From NCBI GenBank assembly GCA_014304965.1, contig JACRTZ010000152.1, forward strand, positions 1 to 15,015: a DNA stretch of 15,015 bases. Reading direction: 5' to 3'. The position numbers and the translations under genes were made by a program. This stretch comes from Vulcanimicrobiota bacterium. Its GTDB lineage: Bacteria > Vulcanimicrobiota > Vulcanimicrobiia > Vulcanimicrobiales > Vulcanimicrobiaceae. This document shows positions 6,371-12,736 of this stretch, piece by piece; the stretch's first letter is position 1; each line of letters opens with the position of its first letter. The notes below the pieces were generated by a model. The model had not been told where the DNA came from and did not search any database. It saw nothing but the letters and a program-made list of their open reading frames with translations.

Positions 6371-8887
6371 ACTCGCACCTTTCTTAAGAAAGTCGGCCCG
6401 GTCGTGCTTTTTCGGCGTTTTTCCGTACGTCGTCCTCTCGGCGTCCTCGCCGGGCTCGGCCTTGCAGCCGGCTTTGCCGCCTGCTCCAGCAAGCCGTTGG
6501 CGACGCCGGCCGCCCAGTTCGTGGCCGTCGGCTTTTCGATTCCGGTGCCCGGGCGCGTGGCGAGTTCGCTGCGGGGCCGCATGGCCGTTCCCCCCGGCAC
6601 GCAATCGGCGCTTGTGAGCGCGGCGAGCGGTGGGCAGACGGTCGCTTCCGCCCTCGTCAATTGCACCGCGACGTGCAGCGGAACGCTCTCGCTTCTGCCC
6701 GCGACGTACACCTTCACCGTGTCGCTGTTCGCAGCAGCCAACGGTGGCGGCGCCTTGCTGGCGAGCGGTTCGGCGCCACAGACGATTGGCGGCGGACAGT
6801 CGAGTACGACGATCAGTTTCGCCTTCGGCGGTCAAATAGCGAAGATCAGTTTGGTGCTCGAACCGAGTTCCGTCCCCGCCGGCAAGAGCTCGACCGTTCA
6901 ATTGTTTGTCGAGGCCGAAGATGCCAACGGCAACCTGATCGTCGGCTCCGACAACTACACGATGCCGGTGACGTTGACGACCAGCGACAGCACGAACGCG
7001 GCGCTGTCCACGACGACCGTGGCCGCCCCCGGCGCGCCCGTCACCGTGACCTATTCGGGCGCGGCGATTACGTCGATCGGATTCACCGCAAATGCGAGTG
7101 GCGCGAAGGCTGCGACGACGTCCTTGAGCGTCAACGGCGCAAGCCCGCCGCCGCAGACGGTCGGCGGCGTGGCCGACCCGGTGCCCGTACCTCCGCTCCG
7201 CCCACCCGGCCCGTCGCCGAAGCCGACGACGACCCCGGCTCCGACGGCGATCCCGATCGCTTCGCCGACCGCGGTCCCGGTCGCGGCGCTGCCCGGCGCC
7301 GCAGCTCTTTCCCAATTCAGCGGCACCGGTGCCGCAACGTTCGGCCGCATCAACGGCGGCGCGCGGCAAGCGACCGTCGCCATCGGATCGCAATTAAACG
7401 TCGAGAGCACGACACCGACGCAGCTCAACTTTCAACTCTCGGTCGCCAACGGACTTGCGACCTTTGACGCGCGTCGTTCGCTCGGCGGGCAACTCGGCAA
7501 GACCGTCATAGATCTTGGCGCGCACCGTTCTTACCGCTCGGCCTTTCCGCCGGACTATCACGCTCAATCAAGGCTCGATCGCAGCCGCAGCCTCGGGCGG
7601 GGGACCGCCGACGTTCGCCGGAAGCTCGCCGTTCCGACGGTCGGCACGCAACGGACGTTCTTCATCAGCGGTGTCGGCGCCAGTTACACGCTGCGCGCGA
7701 TTACAGCAAACAATCGTGTCGCAATTTGGACGGCCGATTCCCTAACCGACGTCACCCCCGCGCTTTCGCAGCTCGTCACGATGACGCAGAACGCAACGGC
7801 TGCAATCGACGCTGCGATCGGAACGGCGGCATACCCGCCCAACGCTCCCGGCATCCAGCAGTTTACAACGTGCGACACCAGCGGCGCCGTCAACGGTTCG
7901 GGCGCGGCCGTCGTCCCGGATCCAGGATACGTGAACGAGGTGTTCTACGATGGGGCGGTCGGCGGATCTTCCGGGGCGGCGCTCGGGTTCTTTGCCCCCA
8001 ACGATTTCACACCGCGCGCCATCGACAATTGCTCACCGCCGCTCGGGCGTTCCACGTCGAACGAAGGTCCGTTTTCGTTCGTGCGCTGGACCGGCTCGAG
8101 CGCGGCTTCGCTGGTCGTCATGCAAGGCACGATCACGCACGAGTGGGCGCACTTGGTCGGCTACGTGCAAAAGTCCATCGTCCAGGCCGGCAACTTCGAC
8201 TTAGGGTGGCTGCTCGAAGGCCTGGGATCGCTCGTCGAAGATTACACGTCTTCGATCGGCTTGGCGCAAGGCGCCGCGAATCTCGGTAATCCTACCGGAC
8301 CGATCTACGATCCCGACAACGCAATGCGCATCGCGGCCGACTTCCTCAGTGCCCCGCAGAACTTCAGCCTGACCGGCTTCGGCGGACAGGTCAACGGTCA
8401 ATTCCAGGCCGGCGGCGCGACAAACTACGGACTCTCGTACCTCTTCTTGAAATACCTCGTGGATCGCTACGGCAACGGTCTGGTCAAGGAACTGCACACG
8501 ACGACGGACCGCGGCGCGACGAACATCATCAATGCGGTCGGCCGCCGGTGCAGCTGCACGGTGACGTTTGCGCAATTGTTCGCGGACTTTGCGACGATGC
8601 TCGCCGTCAGCAATACCGGCGTCACGACCGATCCGCGTTATAACTTGCAGTCGTTCAGTTTGCGGCAGACCTACACGAGCAGCGTGACGGGTCAGTCCGT
8701 AACGTTCTCGGGTCCGGCGACGATCGGCACGCTTGCCCCGGGACAAACCGTCGAGGTACAGCGGATGTATCAGAACGGTTTTGCATACTTCGGTTTCAAC
8801 AACTTCGCGGCGGCGGGCAGCACCATCCGTCTGGACGACCTCAGCGGCGGTGCGCTGAACCTGATGGGTGCGATCGGACAGTTATAA
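6347..8887 (+). CDS. Large lipoprotein with HExxH zinc metallopeptidase motif (M30/hyicolysin-like) and Ig-like repeats
   Basis: An 846-residue exported protein. From TTG 6347 (AGGAG 5 nt upstream) the N-terminus has a 30-residue basic lead, a hydrophobic stretch LGVLAGLGLAAGFAAC and a likely lipidated C46 (lipobox FAAC, slightly off consensus), suggesting membrane anchoring. A GTG at 6404 would give a shorter, more typical lipoprotein signal. Residues ~55-165 and ~165-265 look like two beta-sandwich domains; the second (VLEPSSVPAGKSSTVQLFVE, DANGNLI) resembles bacterial Ig-like/invasin repeats. A Pro/Thr/Ala-rich linker follows (~266-320). The catalytic region carries HEWAH (598-602) and E624 in WLLEGLGSLVEDY, 22 residues later, fitting gluzincin-type zinc binding as in M30 peptidases. 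YGLSYLFLKYLVDRYG and a beta-rich C-terminus follow. Peptidase activity and substrate are inference. Confidence 0.85.
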   Translation: MEARQRGSTRTFLKKVGPVVLFRRFSVRRPLGVLAGLGLAAGFAACSSKPLATPAAQFVAVGFSIPVPGRVASSLRGRMAVPPGTQSALVSAASGGQTVASALVNCTATCSGTLSLLPATYTFTVSLFAAANGGGALLASGSAPQTIGGGQSSTTISFAFGGQIAKISLVLEPSSVPAGKSSTVQLFVEAEDANGNLIVGSDNYTMPVTLTTSDSTNAALSTTTVAAPGAPVTVTYSGAAITSIGFTANASGAKAATTSLSVNGASPPPQTVGGVADPVPVPPLRPPGPSPKPTTTPAPTAIPIASPTAVPVAALPGAAALSQFSGTGAATFGRINGGARQATVAIGSQLNVESTTPTQLNFQLSVANGLATFDARRSLGGQLGKTVIDLGAHRSYRSAFPPDYHAQSRLDRSRSLGRGTADVRRKLAVPTVGTQRTFFISGVGASYTLRAITANNRVAIWTADSLTDVTPALSQLVTMTQNATAAIDAAIGTAAYPPNAPGIQQFTTCDTSGAVNGSGAAVVPDPGYVNEVFYDGAVGGSSGAALGFFAPNDFTPRAIDNCSPPLGRSTSNEGPFSFVRWTGSSAASLVVMQGTITHEWAHLVGYVQKSIVQAGNFDLGWLLEGLGSLVEDYTSSIGLAQGAANLGNPTGPIYDPDNAMRIAADFLSAPQNFSLTGFGGQVNGQFQAGGATNYGLSYLFLKYLVDRYGNGLVKELHTTTDRGATNIINAVGRRCSCTVTFAQLFADFATMLAVSNTGVTTDPRYNLQSFSLRQTYTSSVTGQSVTFSGPATIGTLAPGQTVEVQRMYQNGFAYFGFNNFAAAGSTIRLDDLSGGALNLMGAIGQL

Positions 8888-8913
8888 CGCCCGGCTGACG
8901 AGAAGGCCCAGGC

Positions 8914-9978
8914 ATGCAAGCAACGATCGTTGACGGCGTCTTCATGTGGTCGGCCTGGCAGCCCGAGCGCAACCTGTTCTTCAATTCATTTTTCCTCGCG
9001 CATCAAGACGGCAACCTCGCGGTCGATCCGCTCCCGTTATCGGAGGCGGACGCGGCCGACATCGAGCGGCGCGGCGGCGTGGCCTGGATCGTGGTGACCA
9101 ACCGCGATCACGAGCGGGCGGCCCGCGCCGTCGCCGAGCGTTTCGGCGCGAAGATCGCAGCGAGCGCGGTCGACGCGCCGCTCATGAGCGGCCCCGTGGA
9201 TCGCGCGCTCGCCGACGGCGATACGATCTGCGGAGTCGCGGCGATCGCGCTTGACGGACTGAAAACCGCGGGCGAAATCGCGTTGAACGTGATCGGCAAG
9301 CACACCGTCATCGTGGGCGACGCGCTGTGGGGCGATCCCGCAGGTTCGCTGCGCTTGATGCCCGACGAAAAACTCGGCGACCCGGCGCGGGGCGCGCTCT
9401 CATTGCGCCGTCTCGCGGCCGCGCTTCCGGAGAACGTGCTGGTCGGCGACGGCACGTGCATTTTCGGCGGAGCCCGCAGCGTGCTGTGGGCGTGTCTCGA
9501 AGCGCGCACCGGAGTGTACGTCAATAAAGCCAACCCCGACGAGTTGAAATGGTCGCGTCGCGAGGCGGAGGGGCAGCACACCTCCTATGCCTCCGACGTG
9601 CTCGATATCGACTTTGCGATCGGCGCGGAAAAGCTGGGCTACCGGCTCGTGCGCGTGGACCCCGGCAAAGGGTTTTGTCCGCTGCATTGGCACGCCGCCG
9701 AAGAAGAACTGTTCATCGTGACCGAAGGGGAGCCGACGCTGGTCACGCGGCGCGGCAACTGGAAGTTGCGCAAGGGCGACTTCGTCAACTTTCCAACGCG
9801 CCTCAGCGGCGCCCACAAGATCGTCAACGAGTCGAATGCATGCTGCGAGCTGATCATGATTTCGAACCTGGAGCCGGTCGAAGTCTGCGGCTATCCCGAT
9901 TCGCGCAAAGTGCTGCTCGATCCGATCGGCCTCATGGTCCGGGACCACCCGGACCTCGAATACCTCGACGGCGAGTAG
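8914..9978 (+). CDS. Fusion of a degenerate MBL-fold hydrolase-like domain with a C-terminal cupin
   Basis: The 354-residue product has two parts. Residues 1-~200 resemble a metallo-beta-lactamase-fold hydrolase: NLFFNSFFLAHQDGNLAVDP at the start, VTNRDHERAA (61-70) where the HxHxDH metal motif is expected, DGLKTAGEIALNV, VGDALWGDPAGSLRLMPDEK with the conserved Asp136, and SLRRLAA. Only D65/H66 and D136 of the usual metal ligands remain evident, so catalysis by this domain is doubtful. Residues ~235-335 form a cupin: motif 1 with H258, H260 and E264 (PLHWHAAEEELFIVTEG), motif 2 with H301 (GDFVNFPTRLSGAHKIVN). These four ligands could bind a metal. There is no signal peptide, so it is probably cytoplasmic. 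The ATG is preceded by AGAAGG with a 7-nt spacer and lies 26 nt after the lipoprotein gene. The substrate is unknown. Confidence 0.86.
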   Translation: MQATIVDGVFMWSAWQPERNLFFNSFFLAHQDGNLAVDPLPLSEADAADIERRGGVAWIVVTNRDHERAARAVAERFGAKIAASAVDAPLMSGPVDRALADGDTICGVAAIALDGLKTAGEIALNVIGKHTVIVGDALWGDPAGSLRLMPDEKLGDPARGALSLRRLAAALPENVLVGDGTCIFGGARSVLWACLEARTGVYVNKANPDELKWSRREAEGQHTSYASDVLDIDFAIGAEKLGYRLVRVDPGKGFCPLHWHAAEEELFIVTEGEPTLVTRRGNWKLRKGDFVNFPTRLSGAHKIVNESNACCELIMISNLEPVEVCGYPDSRKVLLDPIGLMVRDHPDLEYLDGE

Positions 9979-10030
9979 GGTGCTTACCGCGCCCGGAGGC
10001 CGCGCAGGACTCGGCGCCGATGCTCGCTGC

Positions 10031-10750
10031 ATGCTAAGCAGGATCGCGGTGCTGGCCGCCGCCTTGACGTTGGGCTGCGCGGGCGTCGCCCGAGCCGAGA
10101 CCGACGTGGGGCTGTTCGCGGGAGCGCTCGCGGGCGTTCACGAGGGCGCCGACAATCCGAGTTTGAGCGGTCTCGGCGCTGGTGCGCTGCTCGAGATCAC
10201 CCAACACTGGAACGGCGGCCGCCTTCACCTCGAGGGCATCCCGCGCGTGACGGCGTCGGGCAGCGGAACGGCGGCGTTCGGCCGGTCAACCGTGGCGCTG
10301 AGCATCCTGAATGCGACCGTATCGCAAGATCTCGATCGTCACGGACGCGTGCGCGCCGGCGTCGGATTTCAACTGATCAACATCTCGAACTATAACGGCA
10401 ATAACGGCGATCGGAACTATGCTCGCGTCACTTCGCCGCGCTTCGAAATCGCGGCGAAGTTGCCGACCGCGCACAACCGCTTCGTCGGCGCGACGCTCGC
10501 GGTGATGCCGAACGTGCGCGGCGTCTTGCACGCCGTGGACGTGACGAATACGCCGGAGATCGATCGGCCCGAACGCGGCGCCGAGGTCGATTACGCCCTC
10601 ACGTACGGCTGGGAGGGGCCGCGCGTCACCTACGTAGCCGGAATACGCGGTTTGTCGTATCACACGCGCAACGTTATCACGGGTGGCCTCGTCGACCGTA
10701 ACGTCGGCGGCGGGCTCACGTTTGAGGCGCAGTTTCATCTCGGCCGCTGA
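10031..10750 (+). CDS. Probable outer-membrane beta-barrel protein
   Basis: The 239-residue product begins MLSRIAVLAAALTLGCAGVA, a Sec signal peptide with likely cleavage after ARA22, then ETDVGLFAGALAG. The mature part is made of alternating polar/hydrophobic stretches of 8-12 residues separated by short Gly/Asn/Asp turns (for example HLEGIPRVTASG, RVRAGVGFQLINIS, NRFVGATLAVMP, VTYVAGIRGLSY, GGGLTFEAQFHLG), as expected of a small transmembrane beta-barrel. It ends in Arg rather than the usual aromatic residue. No family is recognised. ATG 10031 was chosen because it starts the signal peptide directly; the in-frame GTG at 9980, one base after the cupin gene's stop, would add 17 residues and is a real alternative. 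Neither has a strong ribosome binding site. A barrel implies a diderm host. Confidence 0.72.
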   Translation: MLSRIAVLAAALTLGCAGVARAETDVGLFAGALAGVHEGADNPSLSGLGAGALLEITQHWNGGRLHLEGIPRVTASGSGTAAFGRSTVALSILNATVSQDLDRHGRVRAGVGFQLINISNYNGNNGDRNYARVTSPRFEIAAKLPTAHNRFVGATLAVMPNVRGVLHAVDVTNTPEIDRPERGAEVDYALTYGWEGPRVTYVAGIRGLSYHTRNVITGGLVDRNVGGGLTFEAQFHLGR

Positions 10751-10769
10751 CGCAACGGCGCGGGCGCCC

Positions 10770-11489
10770 TTGGCGGCCGTCCTGTTCGATCTCGACGACA
10801 CGCTGCACGACGACACGGCGACGTATCGGCGAGCGGCGGAGCGCGTGGCGGTCGAAATCGGCGCCGAACGCGGACTCTCCGCCGAGCGCCTGCTCGCGGC
10901 GTACATCGAGCACGTCGAGGCTTTTTGGAAAAATCTCGTAGCGGAGGATCTTGCGAAGTCGCTCGTCGGCGTTCGTGCGGCGATGTGGCGCGCTGCTTTA
11001 GAAGAAGCCGGGGATTCGCCGGACGGCGACCTCGCCACACGCGCCGCGGACACGTACAATCGCTACCGTAAGGAACATTTGCGGCTGTGGCCCGGCGCGC
11101 TGGAACTCTTATCGTACTTGCGCGAGCACGGCATTCGCCTCGGCTTGCTGACGAATGGCTTTGCCGAGACTCATCGCGAGAAGATCGTGCTGCTCCAACT
11201 CGAGGACGCGTTCGACGAAGTCTTCATCGCCGACGAGATGGGCATGCTCAAACCCGACCCGCGCCTCTTTCGCGCGGCCTGCGAGCGATTGGGCGCGCCG
11301 CCGTTCGCCGCGGCGATGGTCGGCGATCGCTACAATCGCGACGTGCGCGGCGCGCACGATATCGGGATGTTCACGGTCTGGTTGAACGTTCGCCGGGAGA
11401 GCGTCCCCGAAGGACAGCCGCCGCCCGACGCGATCGTGCACACGCTTGCCGAGGTCAGAGGTGCGCTCGCGCCCGCGCTGAAGCGCTGA
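10770..11489 (+). CDS. HAD-superfamily hydrolase (subfamily IA, YjjG/haloacid dehalogenase-like phosphatase)
   Basis: All four HAD motifs are present. Numbered from TTG 10770: motif I FDLDDTL with nucleophile D7 and acid D9; motif II LLTNGF with T128; motif III lysine K161 in LKPDPRLF; motif IV VGDRYNRDVRGA with D186 and D191. The helical insert between motif I and LRLWPGALELL is a C1 cap. Such enzymes usually dephosphorylate nucleotides or sugar phosphates, and the substrate cannot be read from the sequence. Start choice is uncertain: TTG 10770 gives MAAVLFDLDDTL, the usual HAD opening, 19 nt after the preceding stop. TTG 10722 or GTG 10683 are in frame but would overlap the barrel gene by 29 or 68 nt. 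The next gene begins 5 nt after the stop. Confidence 0.93.
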   Translation: MAAVLFDLDDTLHDDTATYRRAAERVAVEIGAERGLSAERLLAAYIEHVEAFWKNLVAEDLAKSLVGVRAAMWRAALEEAGDSPDGDLATRAADTYNRYRKEHLRLWPGALELLSYLREHGIRLGLLTNGFAETHREKIVLLQLEDAFDEVFIADEMGMLKPDPRLFRAACERLGAPPFAAAMVGDRYNRDVRGAHDIGMFTVWLNVRRESVPEGQPPPDAIVHTLAEVRGALAPALKR

Positions 11490-11494
11490 CGCCC

Positions 11495-12223
11495 GTGTTT
11501 CGCGCCGCCTTCGCCCTCTTACGCAAGAATTGGATCATCGTCGTTCCCGGTCTCGTCGCCGGCGCGATTGTCGGCGTGCTGTCGTGGATATTGGCGCCGT
11601 CCGAAGGCGCGACGCCGGTCGCGTTCTGGTCGGGAAGCGTGCCGCTGTTCGGCGCCGTTGCGCTCGACAGCGACAACGTTTCGGCGATCGCGCTGGACGT
11701 CGCGCAAGTACTCGCGTCCATCCTTGCGATCGCGTACACGACCGGCATGGCGCACGCGGCGTGGGAACGCGGCACGGCGGGGTTGGCGGACGGGCGGCAA
11801 GCGTTCGCGCGCGATGCCGGCCACGTGTTCGTCGCCATGCTCGGCTTGTTTTTTCTCGGCCTCGCGGCCGTGCTGCTCGCTCCCTACACCTGGTGGTTTT
11901 CCGTTGCGCTGTACGTGTATCTCGCGATCTACACGATGCCGTCGGCCGTCGTGGGCGAACGCGGCGGCTTGCGCGCGATCGTCGAATCGGGCGAAATTGC
12001 GGTACGCCGCGTCGTGCCGACGACGATCGTGGTCGGAGCGCTGGCGCTCATCGTGTTCGTTTGCGGCATCTTGGCCGAAGCGCTCGCGCAACTCGTGCCG
12101 GTCGCGGGCACGGTGCTGGCACAGCTCGTCGTGCAGTTCGCGATCGCCTATTTTACGCTGGTCGTCGTCGGCGAGTATCTTGCTTTACGCGAACTCGCGG
12201 CGATCGAGGCGGGCTACCGGTAG
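11495..12223 (+). CDS. Polytopic integral membrane protein of unknown function
   Basis: The 242-residue product starts at a GTG 5 nt after the HAD stop. Hydrophobic segments suggest about six transmembrane helices: around 12-34 (WIIVVPGLVAGAIVGVLSWI), 68-88 (LDVAQVLASILAIAYTTG), 108-130 (HVFVAMLGLFFLGLAAVLLA), 130-150 (WWFSVALYVYLAIY), 172-195 (TTIVVGALALIVFVCGILAE) and 200-228 (VAGTVLAQLVVQFAIAYFTL). Loops are short and hold no recognisable catalytic motif. The AAWERGTAGLADGRQAFARD loop and overall layout resemble uncharacterised membrane proteins with repeated helix pairs, but I cannot name a family. Its frame stays open upstream across the HAD gene, but that part is antisense-free shadow with Arg-rich composition. 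The 3' end overlaps the convergent hypothetical gene by 10 bp. Confidence 0.85.
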   Translation: MFRAAFALLRKNWIIVVPGLVAGAIVGVLSWILAPSEGATPVAFWSGSVPLFGAVALDSDNVSAIALDVAQVLASILAIAYTTGMAHAAWERGTAGLADGRQAFARDAGHVFVAMLGLFFLGLAAVLLAPYTWWFSVALYVYLAIYTMPSAVVGERGGLRAIVESGEIAVRRVVPTTIVVGALALIVFVCGILAEALAQLVPVAGTVLAQLVVQFAIAYFTLVVVGEYLALRELAAIEAGYR

Positions 12224-12564
12224 ATCGGGATCGTTTCGAGGCGGTCCACGAGGAACGAGCGCTCTTCGGGACCGAGTTCGAGGAACTCGGCGATGTCGAG
12301 CAGCTTGTCGTTGATCTGGGTGCGGTGTCCCACGTAATATTCGAAGTCACTGCGGCCGTCGGCGCGGGCGAATACCAATTCGTCGGCCATGGCGAGTTCT
12401 GCGAAGTGCGGCTTCGTGCGGCGCGGCTGGATGTCGAGCAGCAAGTCGAGCGCCGCCGATAACTGGGGCAGCGTCGTCAGCTCTGCGACCTCGTGGCGCA
12501 CGCGGCTGGCGCGTACGACTTGAGCGGCGGCATCCGTGGCCTTCGTCTCCTGATACATCTGCAT
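12214..12564 (-). CDS. Small conserved-looking hypothetical protein
   Basis: A 116-residue soluble protein starting MQMYQETKATDAAA, with no signal peptide or membrane segment. It looks mostly helical: VRHEVAELTTLPQLSAALDL, then RTKPHFAELAMADELVF, then HRTQINDKLLDIAEFLELG and a closing ERSFLVDRLETIPIYR. I recognise no family. Evidence that it is real: codon use with G/C at most third positions, a balanced amino-acid composition unlike frame shadows, and a stop that just meets the convergent membrane-protein gene (10-bp tail overlap). Two ATGs (12564 and 12558) are possible. No Shine-Dalgarno sequence is visible upstream of either, so a leaderless or weakly translated message is possible. It is divergent from uvrA. 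Confidence 0.7.
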   Translation of the reverse strand: MQMYQETKATDAAAQVVRASRVRHEVAELTTLPQLSAALDLLLDIQPRRTKPHFAELAMADELVFARADGRSDFEYYVGHRTQINDKLLDIAEFLELGPEERSFLVDRLETIPIYR

Positions 12565-12736
12565 TTCGTATCGGCTCGAGGGCTTGGGAACTGAAACTGG
12601 GCGCTCCCCAAGGGTCGGTTATCGAGACCGCCGTCACAGCCCGGCGGGCGAGCGGCCGGTCGGGGGCGCGGTGCCTTTGGCGCCGGCCGGGCGTGGGACC
12701 GTGCAACGCTTCACGTCGAAGGCAGGTCACATAATC
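12565..12736. promoter_or_regulatory. Divergent intergenic region upstream of uvrA
   Basis: 172 bp without a gene. It holds an interrupted inverted repeat CTTGGG (12583-12588) / CCCAAG (12607-12612), a hairpin GGTGCC-TTT-GGCGCC (12670-12684), and GGCCGG / CCGGCC arms (about 12653-12658 and 12683-12688) that could form a longer competing stem. I see no LexA-type GAAC-N4-GTTC box. No strong -35/-10 pair is evident. The uvrA ribosome binding site is weak: AGG near 12724, about 10 nt before the ATG. Confidence 0.4.

Noticed and set aside
7143..7305. Tandem repeat or CRISPR-like array
   Set aside because: The periodicity comes from Pro/Thr/Ala codons of a disordered linker; no identical repeat units or spacers.
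6239..7393. 384-codon minus-strand open frame opposite the lipoprotein gene
   Set aside because: Extremely Arg/Gly-rich with no domain signal; the plus strand encodes a lipoprotein signal and a peptidase motif.
9400..10032. 210-codon minus-strand open frame opposite the cupin gene
   Set aside because: Shadow of the cupin domain; no ribosome binding site or recognisable motif.
11087..11494. Upstream extension of the membrane protein frame across the HAD gene
   Set aside because: Arg-rich out-of-frame reading of a clear HAD phosphatase; hydrophobic sequence starts at GTG 11495.
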